A DNA stretch of 64,000 bases, taken from contig JAVXUO010002918.1 in assembly GCA_033065855.1 (NCBI GenBank), positions 62,001 to 126,000 of the forward strand. The letters are read 5' to 3'. Positions 22,251-34,008 of the stretch are shown piece by piece; the stretch's first letter is position 1; each line of letters opens with the position of its first letter. This DNA comes from Escallonia rubra (lineage: Eukaryota > Streptophyta > Magnoliopsida > Escalloniales > Escalloniaceae). The position numbers and the translations under genes are program-made. The notes under the pieces were generated by a model, which was not told where the DNA came from, searched no databases, and worked only from the letters and a program-made list of their open reading frames with translations.

Positions 22251-22295
22251 TGAGATTAACGAGTCTAATTTTTTGAATATGCTCATAAAAATGGG

Positions 22296-22560
22296 CTATG
22301 GGGTGAAAAGACAATAAAGAAAAAAGGAAAGAAGAAAGATAGAAAAAAAAAGGGAAAGAAGAAAGAAAGAAAAAAAAAAGGAAGAAGAGAGAAAGAAAAA
22401 GAAAAGTGGGGGCCACGGGGTGGGGGGCAAGGGGGGTGGGGGGCAAGGGGGGGTGGGGGTCACGGCAATAATGCCAATCGCATGTAAGACTTGCGATTGG
22501 GCATTAATGCCAATCGCATGAAAGACTTGCGATTGGGCATTAATGCCCATTTTCTCGCGA
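22296..22560. repeat. GA/G-rich tract followed by alternating inverted repeats
   Basis: 22296-22460 is almost purely purine on this strand. At 22464-22545 'gccaatcgca' and 'tgcgattgggc' alternate with 'ttaatgc', forming two tandem ~40-bp units that can pair into hairpins. The 'tgcgattggg' motif recurs at about 22687. Confidence 0.75.
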
Positions 22561-22739
22561 TAATTTCATTTTCTCGTGATATTTTGGTGAATTTCTCGTG
22601 CCATTTTCGTCCTTTTCCGTCCTTTTCCGTCCTTTCGTCCTTTTTTTTGTCTGTGCTTCCAATCGCTGCTCTTACCTGCGACTTACCTGCGATTGGGTGG
22701 GAAAATTTTTATTTTCCCACCGGTCGATGGGATCGCCCC

Positions 22740-22741
<2 letters not shown>

Positions 22742-22771
<30 letters not shown>
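22742..22771. repeat. (AT)n microsatellite
   Basis: Uninterrupted TA dinucleotides ending in 'tgcgcc'. A second TA tract lies at about 24279-24314. Confidence 0.95.
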
Positions 22772-22775
<4 letters not shown>

Positions 22776-24276
22776 CTAATACAATAACAAAATTGGTAGT
22801 GAAAAATTAAAAAAAATATTTAAGAAATTATTTTCATCTTTTTATATGGATTTTCTTACTAATTTTTATTGTTAAAAATAAACTTGAGTAATAATTGCTA
22901 ACTTTTAACAACAAATGAAGATGAAAAATAGTATATGAAATGATAAAAATAGTTTGTCCGCATTAATAATGATAATTCTAACTATAATAATCCATATGTT
23001 AAGGTTTGTATTACTCAAGGCTACCAAAAAAAGAGTAAAGATATATAACAGATGATTGAAATAAATACAAGAGTAAACTATGTATATAAACTTATAATGA
23101 AATAAAAGGAGAGAGATTATCTTAGTTAGTGAGAAAAACTGATGGAGAATATTAGGCTTCTCTAAACAGTAGAAAAGATTAAACGATACACACTACGGTA
23201 CGGTATTCATAACTATGATACTTATGTTACAGCATGAAAATAATCTAACTAACTTGTAAATATAGAGAGTTGTAAATCTTATTCTTATAGACGTGCACCC
23301 CCTGCTAACTAAACATATGACTTCTATGTCCTTTTACTATTAAATTTTCAGTCACGAGAAATATTGAATTGTTTTTTGTTCATGTAGGTCTAAAACAACA
23401 ATATGCTTTTGAAATTTATGTTACCTTGGGTTTAAGCTTACTCTCAACACATGAACTCTTCACTATTATTTCCTTAATTTCTTCTTCTTGTCTGGAGACT
23501 GGAATTGCTGTCAGAAAGCGAAATAAGGCTTTGAGCGTGAATAATCACTCTCCTTAAGGAAATATGCCCCCACTATAATTGCCGCTGGGTTAATGGCAGA
23601 TTCCTCTAGGTTATTCTGATCAGCTATTCAGAATTTTCCCAAGAACACGTTTATGAATAATGAGTTTCTGATCACGAAAATTGAAGGATATACATATATT
23701 AAATAATATCTGAATGGACACAACCCTTGAAATCAAGGGACACAACTGTTTGGGACTAACTGCAATTAATTGCTAATTGCAGTTAACTGCTAAGTAAATT
23801 AAAATTAATTAAAATATATTAATTAATTTCAACCAACTTGTTAGAGAGATTGAACGGAGTATGAAATTCTTTAATCCCCAAATGATTAAATTTGGAAAGA
23901 ATTTTATCAACATTGACATAAAGCAAAACCCCCATTATGTTTCTTAAATTATTGGGGTTATTTTGGCCTTCAATGACCATTGTTATATGAAATGGGCATT
24001 ACTTTACAAAAAGCAACAAGATAGATATTGGATGATACTAAAAATCCTAATTAATCATATTTTGAACTTTAGTGGATATACTTGTCAGAAGAAAGGTCAA
24101 AATTATAAGGGTGAACCTAGGAAATTTAGAAAGATCCTTAAAAGTACAGCTACTATATTTATTGCCTAAGCAATTCAGCTTTTATCAGTGCCCTTCTAGG
24201 TCTATTGCTTTCATTTGATTTTTGCTTAAAGATACAACATTTGAGCTCATAAGTCCTTGTGTTCTACCAGATTTGC

Positions 24277-24315
<39 letters not shown>

Positions 24316-24573
24316 CTAACTACTTCTTGTCAGACACTTTACTTTTTACATTTCTTTTTGCGTTATAAATTTTTAACTTTTATTAATATCACTTAATTAT
24401 AATTCGAACTTCTTCTTAGTTGCTAATTATTATCTCACACTTCTTAGACTTACATAAATGCCATAGAATTATTTTATGAGAGATTGGCCAACTCAATTAT
24501 TATTACATTTCATGTATCAAATTGTCTCTAGAACACTTTCTTCACCTTGATTACTGCGAAGCCATATTTATAG
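22772..24573. other. AT-rich intergenic region
   Basis: No gene was recognised. The frames at 23369-23557 and 23963-24169 show no conserved motif. It contains the (TA)n tract at about 24279-24314. Confidence 0.45.
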
Positions 24574-24687
24574 TGTTCGGTGAGAATTAAATATCTGTGT
24601 AATATGTTTGAAAGTGATTATAACAAGATGTTATATGGCATATTTAGTGACAATTCGATGTGACAAAAGAAATAAATATATCTTAAG

Positions 24688-24860
24688 AAGGGGGTCGGCC
24701 ACCCTTTTTAAAGGGGGGTCGGCCACACTCTTTTGAAGGGGGGTCGACCACCCTCTTTGGAAGGGGGTTGGCCACCCTCTTTGGAAGGGGGTCGGCCAAC
24801 CTGTTTGAAGGGGGTCGGCCACCCTCTTTGGAAGGGGGTCAGCCACCCCTGTCTTTGGGG
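24688..24860. repeat. Minisatellite in the solo LTR (about 7 units of 23-26 bp)
   Basis: The unit is roughly 'aagggggtcggccaccctctttgg' with minor variants. Similar 'gaggccgaggccgacc' units lie in the LTRs of the neighbouring full-length element, in the same relative position near the LTR start. Confidence 0.92.
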
Positions 24861-25640
24861 AAGGGAACCTGCTTACCGCTGCTGACATCTCACTCAACGC
24901 ATTCTGCAATGCTCACTCACCACCATTGGTCGCGCGACGGACGCCTGTTGTCGCCCATACATCATTGTCGCAACAACCGTCGCTCACGGACGCACATCGT
25001 CATCTAGGTATCATTCCGCGACACTCGTCGCCGCTCTCGTATGGCATTCTCATAATACATGCCCTGCACCAAGTATCGTCTCGCCGGCACACTCACCCGG
25101 GGGCTCCAGCCCTCGCTGCGGGATGGGCTCACAACCCTAAAGCCATCGCAGGGCACAACCCTAAAGCCATTAACATCACACTCATGGGGGGCTCCGACAG
25201 GAAGACTCCCCCGCAACGGACTCTAAGCACTGAGCTGCGACCATGTCCAATTATGTTACCATTGATCGTCGCATCGCCAGGGCAATGACCCAGGGGTCAC
25301 TCCAGGACGGGAACAGGTCCTTGGAGGGCATCGCGCCTAGTCTGCCTGGCAGTTGGCTACATGGGTAACCCTCACCACTGTCAGGTTCTCTGCGCGTCTC
25401 TTGACGCACCTCGTGGGATTCAGTAAGGGCTTGGACTGGAGGCTGGGGCAACGGGCTACTCTGACCATGCTACCACGATATGGTCAGTCTCCTTAGACAG
25501 ACGAGAGATGCTGCAAGGGCAGGGCAGCACGAACTCGGGGACCGATAGTCCGACGGAGAATCGATACTTTGGGACCCCCTGGTGACGTGTCACTCCCAAG
25601 GGATGACACGTGTCGGCTGATGACACGTGCACATTTGTGC

Positions 25641-25650
25641 CTATAAATAG
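25641..25650 (+). promoter_or_regulatory. Predicted TATA box of the solo LTR
   Basis: 'ctataaatag' lies just after three 'gacacgtg'-type motifs (25577-25630) and is followed by pyrimidine-rich leader sequence. The matching TATA sites on the minus strand are at 28691-28704 and 35081-35094 in the full-length element. Confidence 0.6.
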
Positions 25651-25992
25651 TGAACTTTTGAGCATATTCAAGGACTTCTCTCTCATTCGACATTTTCATT
25701 TTCTCTCTCTAAAAGAACAATTCTCTCTGGAATTCTAGTGAGAGAAACACATTTGGACTCTTGACATCGAACCCTTGACGATGCACCCTCGACTCAGACG
25801 GTCGACCGCCGGCCTTGTTCGTCGTCGCCTTGCCTGCGCGGCGCTGCCAGCCCTCGCGACCTGTCTGGAGAGCCTTGCTCTCAGCCCTTACTCCATCATC
25901 GTTGTCTCCCACTTTACCCACCTGGAAGCTGACGCATACTGCATCCTTTGTGGCACCTCTACGTGGTAACGAACCCCTTTCCTTTGGCAACA

Positions 25993-26689
25993 AATAGTCG
26001 TACTAATTAAGTTTTATTGTGATTTTCAGTAAGTTCATTAATATCATTGTAATTAGTGTTAACAGTGGAAGCATTCATTAATAAATTAATGGAAGGAAAC
26101 AAAAGGCTGAAAATCTATGGGTTGGCGGGTGCCCGTGAGAAGTTAGATGAAGAGGAGAAAAGTGGAGGTAAGAAAAGAAACAAAGAAGAAGAGAAGGAAA
26201 GAGAACATATCAGGTTACCACGACTTCATGAGGAATTTATAAGGTTATTGTGCGTCATTCCTAATGGAGTCTAAAAACAAATTATACGAAGGCTATGTGT
26301 GCTTAGAAAGGGGCAGAAGTTGATGTAAGAGTTTGAGAAACCTTTTTCATTTATACACTATCAGTTGATGTAAGAGTTTGAGAAACCTTTTTCATTTATA
26401 CACTATCAGTTGATGGTGTATTATTTGTAAGTGTGTGACATGTACTTTTATTGAGAAGTATTTTCTTAGTGACAAAATGTTCCTTCCTAATTATATCGCT
26501 ATTTTTTCTAAACATAATTGAAAATACGCGCTAAAATTGATAATGGTAGGGGAACATATTATTTTTACAGGCAAAATGATGCGCCCTCTTGTACGGTACT
26601 TATAAATAGGGGTAGCACTAAGAGCTACCCTTTTGTGTATTGTTTGATGTAAGCAGCGATACTTAAAGATTACTTACGTGCCATTCTAG
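25993..26689. other. Intergenic with a small tandem repeat
   Basis: The frame at 26056-26274 (72 codons, lysine/glutamate-rich) is unrecognised. A 45-bp unit starting 'gttgatgtaagagtttgag' is repeated exactly at 26319 and 26364, with the next copy beginning at 26409. Confidence 0.6.
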
Positions 26690-27977
26690 TAAACTGAAGA
26701 TAGACTCATGAGCTAAAGGTACCTTGTATATGATCTGACCTTTCAAGTTGTTTGAGCTCAGATACAGGTTCCGGAGATTCGAAAGGCCATATATGATCTG
26801 ACCTTTCAAGTTGTTATCTAACAATCATTTGTTTGTAAGTAAAATGATAAGTTCTTGTAAGGAAGTAATTAAAAATTTAGTCCTCATCATCTCGAGGATA
26901 AAATGGACATTCTAAAATATTACTTACAAGAGTTTTCTTTCTTTTCGTTCCTCCTCAATTTTGGGAGGAAAATTTTAGAGACAAAAAAAAAATCCAAAAC
27001 TTTCCTCCCTTTTCTCTTCTTAAAAAAACTCACAAATTATAAAATAAAAAAAAATTGAGGAAATAAGCCATTTTCCTTTCGTCTCCTCTTTTTCCTCTCT
27101 TGAAAAAAAGAAAAAAAAACTCACGAACAGGCTATCGAAGTCTTGATCAAAGAATGAACACTTCTAATTGTAAAAGGTTTACCTTTTTGAAAAATAGAAA
27201 AACAAAACTATATGATTAAACTCATACCTTTTAAATCAATAGAGCCCTTCAAAGAGTTAGAATCTAGGTATAAACTTTTAAGAGATGCCAGGCCGCTGAT
27301 AGACGATAAAACGATGTTATTGAGTTTATTACTGCTCAAATATTCAAGCATTTCAGATTTCTAATCTTTGACAGTTGGTTTTCAACACCTACGAGAGAAA
27401 TAACAGAGATCGATGTCACTGTCATAATTTCTTACAACACGGATTTGCAAAAGTAATTCCATATTAGAAAAGGCCATACTCTTTGAACAAGAGGGTGCAT
27501 CAGGTTTTAAGGGGTATATGGCCTCCCGAAACGTGTTACCTATGTCTTAAAATAATTCATGCAAATCCATGGCCAGAGAAAGTTAATGAAATTTTTACTT
27601 AAACGTAGATGGCAGAATTTCATTGTCAGTGCATACAACCCGTTGGTTGTATCATAAGTTGAGATATGTGAGCGATTCAAAGGGGCGAAACAACGATACA
27701 TTTAAACACCAATCGCCTAAGATCCTTTTCGTGGAAAGGTCAAGTATGATTACAAAACGTGTGGCCTTTTGACACCCAACTCCAGGCCAGTCACAACAAT
27801 CGGTGGTATTGTCGTCTCTCCACTATGGCAAAGAAGTTCCGTAGGGGAGGTTGATGGACGCTTTGATCTGCAGAAGAGCAAGTCTCTCTGACTGTAGACA
27901 GCCATGGCATCTACTCATTGCCAGAGCCAACATCACCCATGGCAGCAGTTTCAAGAACATATGTCCAAACTCCATTT
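26690..27977 (-). pseudogene. RLP pseudogene psi-1 (exons 1, 2 and one further LRR exon)
   Basis: On the minus strand exon 1 (27977 to about 27620) parallels the intact RLP: the start, a signal peptide, the GCLQSERLALLQIKASI N-cap and CCDWPG cysteines. It has in-frame stops, including TAG before the WRD segment (near 27826) and TGA in the first LRR (near 27655). Exon 2 (about 27395-27227) keeps the splice context but its frame is shifted. A further LRR-like block (about 26690-26830; GLSNLRNLYLSSNNLKGQI style, with a duplicated 'atatgatctgacctttcaagttgtt') follows. The large last exon is missing; the sequence beyond is unrelated spacer and then the solo LTR. It is not functional. Confidence 0.85.
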
Positions 27978-28372
27978 ATGAAATAAAAATAGACTTCAGA
28001 AGATGCAACTTCTTTCCAGTTGAACCATTTATTCTTATAACTTCAACATGATTAAGAAGCACGCTTTGAACAGGATTACCACCGATAATACTGATAATGA
28101 TATTATTGATTTTTCTTCTTCTCTTAGCAACAGGCGACTAAATAGAAAGAATTGACCAATGTTAGGTCCCGTAGACAAAGACAGGGATAAGATTTTCCAA
28201 GCAATCACATGGAGTGGAAGACCCATCGACTGACCAAAAGTAATCCATGATAGGATTTCTTAATGAGATTTCTTTCATAGCAGGGAGGGAAAACAAAGTC
28301 CAATGATAGGATTACTTTCAATGACTTTTGTCACCATCTAGTACTGTCTAAAATACAAAGCAGATAAAAGAT
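27978..28372 (-). repeat. RLP 5'-flank module, copy c, cut by the LTR element
   Basis: Upstream region of psi-1, colinear with 12834-13130 ('acttcagaagatgcaacttctt', 'ttataacttcaaca', 'gataagattttccaagcaatcacatggagtggaagacccatcgactgacc'). It ends at the LTR element's target duplication aagat (28368-28372); related flank sequence resumes at 37107. Confidence 0.8.
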
Positions 28373-28690
28373 TGATGCCAAGGAAGGTGGGTTCGTACCT
28401 ACGTGGTGGTGCCTTAAGGAATGCAGTCCGAGTCAGCTTCCAAGTATGTCGATGTGAGACACAACAAAGGTGGAACAAGGGCAGAGACCAAGGGCTTCCC
28501 AGACAGAGCTCGAGGGTGGCAGTGCTGCGAGGGCGATGGCGTGGGATGAATACACGATGACAGTCACAGTCCGATGCTTAGGTCCAAAGTCAGGGTACTG
28601 TATGTTTCTCTCTCTAGAATTCTAGAGTGAGAAAGTGAAAATGTTCTGAAAATGTCCAACCGTGTTCTGTCCCGAATGAATTCTCAAGAC

Positions 28691-28704
28691 CTCTATTTAT
28701 AGAG
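28691..28704 (-). promoter_or_regulatory. TATA box in the 3' LTR
   Basis: CTCTATAAATAGAG reads the same on both strands. It sits downstream of an ACGTGTCGGTTAATGACATCA segment in element orientation, as in the 5' LTR (35081-35094). Confidence 0.6.
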
Positions 28705-29089
28705 ATTGAGATGATGATGTCATTAACCGACACGTGGCGCTCCCCGGGAGTGACACGTCACCGGGGGGTCCACGGGTGCCGGTGCTCCACGGACTGTCGG
28801 ATCGCATATTCAACCGGCCTGCCCCGCACAGCGTCGCTCTGTCTGTCAGGAAAGACTGGCTCCCACCGCATCGGTGTGGCCAGAGAACCCCTTGATCTAG
28901 CCTCCAATCCAAGCCCTTGCGGAGTCCCACAGGCCTAGCAGCGGTGGGGAAGACCCGACGCCCAACTGCCAGGTGAACTAGGCGCGATGCCCTCCGAAGA
29001 CCTGCTCCCGTCTCGGAGTGACCCGGGGGTCATAGTCCCTAGGGGTGCCGACGCAAGCCCCCAGTACCGGAGCACGTAGGCCAGTCACG

Positions 29090-29990
29090 CAGGCACCCTG
29101 ACGGAGATAGTGTCCCGGAGGAGTCGCCTATTCCGCAGGCCGAGGTAGCATCCCGGAGGAGCCGTCTACCTAGCAGAAGGGGAGTCTTCGTGCCGGAGCA
29201 CTTAGAGCTCCCTGGCAAAGATAGTGTCCTGGAGGAGTCGCCTATCCCCGCGGGTGAGTCCTTGTACCGGAGCACTCGGAGCGAGTCAAGGTAGCATCCC
29301 GGAGGATCCGTCTACATGACTGGCCGAGGTAGCATCCCAGAGGAGCGGGGAGTTGAAGAGCTCCTGGCAGAGATAGTGTCCCGGAGGAGTTGCCTATCCT
29401 CGCGGGTGAGTCCTTGTGCCGAAGCACTCGGAGCGAGTCAAAGGTAGCATCCCGGAGGAGCCGTCTACCCGACTGGCCGAGGTAGCATCCCGGAGGAGCC
29501 GTCTACCTAGCGGAAGGGGAGTTGAAGAGCTCCCTGGCAGAGATAGTGTCCCGGAGGAGTCGCCTATCCCCGCAGGATGATGTACACTCCGGAGAGAGGG
29601 TTGAAGCATGTTCCATGACCAAGGCAAGGTGCGCATGGTGTGATAAATGAGTGTGGTGCCCGGGGGCATGATGACATGATTGTGGCGCATGGGCGCGATG
29701 AAGTGAGTAAGGTGTCGGGGGCATGTAACATGATTGTGGCGCATGGGCGCGATGAAGTGCGTAAGGTGTCGGGGGCACGTCTGTGTCAGTGGCGCGATGC
29801 ATGGGTGCGACGGAGTGCGTAAGGTGCCAGGGGCACGTTTGTGTCAATGGTGGCGCATGGGCGTGACATAGTGCGTATGGTGCCGGGGGCACGGTAGTGT
29901 GACAGAGAGCCTGGGGGCACGGCTGTATCAGCGGCGCGGCGCACGGGCGCGGCGAAGTGTTGGAGTGTGACGCCCGGACGTCGGTGACAG
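29090..29990. repeat. Minisatellite blocks within the 3' LTR
   Basis: Block 1 (29090-29580) repeats 'gagatagtgtcccggaggagtcgcctatcc', 'gtagcatcccggaggagccgtctacc' and 'aaggggagttgaagagctccctggca' in ~95-115-bp composite units. Block 2 (29640-29930) repeats 'ggcgcatgggcgcga...agtgcgtaaggtg(t/c)cgggggcacg' in ~55-65-bp units. Confidence 0.9.
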
Positions 29991-30405
29991 GGGTCACGGA
30001 GACGACGTCCGGACGACGGACGATGAGCGTCGCAGAGTTGGCGCGCGGGCAATTTCCGAACGACGGGCGACAGGGTCGCGAAGGATGCAAGGCCTCTGGG
30101 AGAGAAGTGAAGGTGTTAAGTATGGAGACCAAAGGCCAACCCTTCGGGGAAGGCCAAGGCCAACCTCAAGGAGGGCCACCCCAAGGGGGAGGCCAAGGCC
30201 AACCTCCGTGGGCAGGTGGCGTGGCGGGTCGACGGGCGACATGCGAAGTGCGATGGTCGAAGTGTCATGAGGCTTGGTCACGTTACTTGAGCGTGCATGC
30301 TTTGACCGGTTGTGAGCGTTGAAAATGTATGTTGCTTGTGCGGACGTGTCATGCAAAATAGGACCGCAGTGGGCCTTTGGGTACGACCAGAATAGGTTGG
30401 GAACA

Positions 30406-32951
30406 TAAGTCCCATGCGTGTGGTGTGCGCGGAGGGGAGGGGCAATCTGAGCGGGCACCGCACATATGAATACTTAGCAAGATTTTATGTTGTTTGACCG
30501 GAGTGTTGTTGTGGTCGTCTGCATGATGATGACGAAGAGGAGGTGGCTCGAGCCACCTCGTGCACCACGTATGAAAGCTTGGAATGCTTGGGGGTGGAGA
30601 CAAAGGCACGATGATAGGGCGTAGGGGCGCGAGCATGTAAACGGCACCCTTGCGACGGACGACGAGTGTCGCGGAGACGTCACCCGGGTGATGGGCGATA
30701 AGGGTCGCGGAGACGGCACACGGGCGCTGGCGACAAGGGTCGCGGAGACGGCGCCTGGGCGACGGATGACGAGTGTCGAATAATGAGTTGGATGTTGGTC
30801 ATGATGTGAAGGTCGAAGGTGGCGAGGGGGGCTTGGGGGTGGTGACGGAGGTGAAGAAGTTGTGGAGAGGGGGTGGTTGTGGTCGTGTTTTGGGCCGAAG
30901 TAGATGGCTTTGGTTGTGAAAAGAACGAAGAGATGGAAAGGTGGGAAGCCGGAGGTGGTAGCCGAAGAGGTTGAAGGTCGACCTTGGTCGAGGTGGCGTG
31001 GGCATGGCGTAGGCCGAAGGTGGTGATGGAAAAGAATGGATCGAGAGGTTCTTGATGGTGATGGCCATGGCTTTGGGAAGGCCAAAATGGGTGGCCTTAA
31101 TGGTGGCCGAAGGGTGGAGGGTCAGCCTCGGGGTCGACAAGGAAAGAAGGGGGGCGAGGCCGAGGGTGTGGTAGTGAGGTTGGCCACGGGTGAAGAAAAA
31201 GAGAGGAAGGTTGAAAAATGGGTGAAGGTGGTGGCCTTGGTTTGGGGGAGGCCGAAATGGTGAAGGGATGGGGTGGAGGATGAAGGCCGAAGGTTGAAGA
31301 GGGGGAGGGTTCGGCCTCGGCCTTGGGTGTGGCGTGAAGGTTGCGGTGTGGGGGAAGGGAAGAGAGGGAATAGGAAGGAGGGAGGAGGGAGGGGGGAAGG
31401 AGAGGGGCGAGGTCGGCCTAGGGGAGGGGGTTGGGGTGGCCGAGGCCGAAGTAGGGGACGGGGAAGATGGAGGGGAAAGGGAAGGGGGAAGAAGGGGGCG
31501 GCGGCGGCGGGGTGCCGCGGGTGGCATAGGGGCGAAGGGAAGAAGGGAAGGGGAAGGGGAAGGAGGGAGGGGGGAAGGAGAGGGCGGGGAGGTTGGATGG
31601 GTCGAGGCCGAGCCTCGTCATGGCCGAGGTAGGTGATGGCGCGGGGGAGGAAGGGGAGGGGGTTAGGGTGGCCGAGGGGGGAAGGGGGGGCGAGGAAGGA
31701 GGGAGGGGGTGTGGGGTCGGCCTAGGGGAGGGGGTTGGGGAGGCCGAGCTTGGGTCGGCCATGGAGGAAAAGGGGAAGGGAAGGGGAAGAAGGGGGGAGG
31801 CGGCGGCGGCGGGGTGCCGCTGGTGGCCGGTGGCGGGGGGAAGAGGGCGGGGGAGAGATGAGAGAAGAGAGGGAGGCGAGGCCAGGGGGGCTGCCGGCCG
31901 AGGGGCTGCGGCACCGCAAGGAGAAGAGGCGACGGCCGCGCATGGTGTGAAGAGAAGGAGAAAGAGATAAATTAGGGTTAGGGTTTTGGGAGGGACGCGG
32001 GTCGGGTTTCGGGTAGGGTCGGTTCACGGGTCGGGCACATCACTGAGAGAGAATGGGCGCGGGTCGGGGCATCCGGGTTCGCGGGTAGGGTTTCCCAGAT
32101 TTTTTTTGAAATTTGAAATTCAAATAAAATAAAATAATAATAAAAAAAGAAACAAATTTTTTTTTTTTGGCAACCCTAAGGAGGGAGCCCCCAAGAAAAT
32201 TTTCACAATGTATATGGAGAGAAAGAGATGAGTGGGATGGGAGAAGAATGAAACTTTTTCATAAGAGAGAAGTTGTTTATGAAGTGGGGAAAGTGTGATG
32301 GGGTGTTGGATGGTGAGGGAGGAGAGGAATATGTTAGTGGGAGAGTGAGGAGAGCATGGATGTGGGGGGTAGTGGGGAAGATGAAAATTTTGAAAATTTT
32401 TCTAAGTGTTGAAATTTTATTTATTTTTTAGTTCGGGCAAGGATGATGAGGAGAGGCCGTTGAGGGTGATGACCCGGTTGTGAAAAACGATTTTTTTTTC
32501 TAAGTGTTGGACTGAGACAAGGATGCCGAGGGAAATCACTGGGGATGATCATCGCTGACCGGTTGCGAAAAAAATGAAAATTTTTCTAAGTGTCAAGAAA
32601 AGTGAATGAAGGATGATGCAGCGACCGTAGTAGCGCGGCTCGAGCCACCCCGCGTACCACGTACCAAGTCGTTGGGATGTGAGGCCGAATGGATTGGGAT
32701 GGGGTGAAGCCCTCAAGGGAGTAGGTGATGGCTTGAAGGGTGATATCAATAAACTTGTGTAAGAGCAATGTAGCTTGAAAATTTTCTAAGTCTGGAAAAT
32801 GTAACTTCATTGATAACGAAGGATAGACAGCATGCCTTGATACATGGGTATGACGTACATGGAAACTTGCAAAATGAACAAAAAAATTACAAGTGTGGAA
32901 AATGCACTAAGGCATGCCAAGGCTTGGTCGGGAAGGTCATATGTCCCGTAC
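30406..32951 (-). other. Coding-poor, strongly strand-biased interior of the LTR element
   Basis: From about 30800 to 31970 the plus strand is dominated by 'ggggaaggg' and 'gaggccgag' sequence, so the minus (sense) strand is C/T-rich and gives long Pro/Ser/His-rich frames (for example 30799-31527) with no domain. Three spaced 'ttttctaagtgt' units occur at 32397-32600. 'gtggctcgagccacctcgtgcaccacgta' (30543-30571) is echoed at 32634-32665. There is no convincing polypurine tract next to the 3' LTR. Confidence 0.6.
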
Positions 32952-33413
32952 TTAGAGTTTGAGCTCTCCGAATGCAATCTTGTCGGCGAAGACAAACTTG
33001 AGGCCCCTGCACCACTTGAGGCCGTGACCGACCTTCCGATGATAGGGGCAGTAGTTGTGACGGGCTAAGTCTTCCGAGGTAGGTTCATTGTCAACATTGG
33101 GCAGGGTTATGGCATTGTCGTCGATCCATGTCTCAAGGAGATTTCTAACAGTCTTCAAGTCACACGGGTAGTCCGGGGCAGGCATCGACTGCCTTCTCTT
33201 GTCAGGACGCCTGTCCCTTCCTTGGGACTGACGCTTGCGGCTGTTGTCATCGTTACTAGCTGCTTCCAACGTCGCAGCCAAGGCAATATGAGCGAGGTTG
33301 GGGCTTTGGGGTCTTTGACGGACCGACCGAGTCATAGGTGCGTCGTGTAGCTTCCTTGAGATGTCCCCAAGATCGAAGCTGGAGGTTTTCAAGGTAGACC
33401 TTGTAGATGTCAT
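32952..33413 (-). pseudogene. Gag C-terminal part with zinc-knuckle-like motif
   Basis: This 153-codon frame carries a basic stretch (RKRQSQGRDRRPDKRRQ) and then YCPYHRKVGHGLKWCRGLK, a C-x2-H-x4-H-x4-C knuckle variant common in gypsy-type plant Gag proteins. It overlaps the upstream gag frame (33256-34008) in a different phase. The text SFDLGDISRKLHDAP...RQRPQSPNLA looks like the natural continuation of that frame, so a one-base frameshift near 33300-33400 probably split one gag gene. A programmed shift is less likely but not excluded. Confidence 0.7.
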
Positions 33414-34008
33414 TCATGTTCTTGATGCAAATGGGCACAAGGGTTTGATCCTTGCTGAAGTCAGTGCACTCCAAACACTTGTGATGAAATCGCGTAACAT
33501 AGGAGTTGAGGTCTTCCCTGGGGTTCTGGCGGATTCTGGCAATATCAACGATGGTCACACATTCCGTCTCATAATGAAACTTGTCAAGGAAGAGCTGGAC
33601 CATGTCGGACCAGGAGTGGATAGTACTGTCGGGAATCTGATGATACCAAGAGTAGGCAAGGCCAGTCAGCGACATGTGAAATTCCCACAGCTTCAAAGTG
33701 TCGTCCTCCCCATAGTGCTCTAAGCAGCCAGGAAAACGGGTGAGGTGTTCGCTGGCATTACCCTCTTTGCCATTGAATAGGGTGAAGGTTGGTTGCTTGT
33801 ACTTGACAAGGTAGGGCTTGGTAGTGAGGCTGCCAGAGTAGGGAGCATGGCCTGACAGCTTAGAGGGGGAGTGGGGTAAGGATGACTGCTTGAGACGGTG
33901 AAGGAGGGCATCAAGCTCATGCTTGGTGACGTACGACGCATGTGAGGGTTTGTGCCCTGTCAGGATGATCCGGGCACCAGAGCCCCCAAATGGTGCAACC
34001 TGAGGCAT
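33256..34008 (-). pseudogene. Gag capsid-type domain (retrotrans_gag)
   Basis: This 250-codon frame contains the capsid-like core of gypsy Gag. KYKQPTFTLFNGKEGNASEHLTRF is followed by LKLWEFHMSLTGLAYSWYHQI, SWSDMVQLFLDKFHYE and LNSYVTRFHHKCLEC, i.e. the pattern (F.G..(D/N)P..H...F, L.FP.SL.G.A..W, W......F...F) of the retrotrans_gag family. It would build the particle packaging element RNA. The C-terminal end after NLQLRSWGHLKE goes out of frame relative to the knuckle at 32952-33413. No protease or RT follows. The coding region probably extends upstream toward 34677. Confidence 0.8.

Larger units (their letters stand above)
24574..25992 (+). mobile_element. Probable solo LTR of a gypsy-like element related to 28373-37101
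   Basis: The right part matches the LTRs at 28373-30405 and 34763-37101 read in the opposite direction: 'ggtgacgtgtcactccc...ggatgacacgtgtcgg', a TATA box (25641-25650, ctataaatag), 'aattctagtgagagaaac', 'gaagctgacgc' and an end of 'ggtaacgaacccctttcctttggcaaca'. The proposed start TGTTCGG at 24574 and end at 25992 are flanked by tatag and aatag, an imperfect 5-bp target duplication, so the left boundary is tentative. No internal region adjoins either side, which fits a solo LTR left by unequal recombination. Confidence 0.62.
28373..30405 (-). repeat. 3' LTR of the gag-only element
   Basis: On the minus strand it begins TGTTCCCAACC (30405) and ends CCTTGGCATCA (28373). It contains a TATA box (28691-28704), the 'tgacgtgtcactccc' segment, and minisatellites at 29090-29580 and 29640-29990. 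Confidence 0.88.

Noticed and set aside
30474-31527. Long minus-strand Pro/Ser/His-rich open frames (203 and 242 codons) as genes
   Set aside because: They arise from the strand-biased low-complexity interior of the LTR element; overlapping frames on both strands are equally open, there is no domain, and the composition is repeat-driven.
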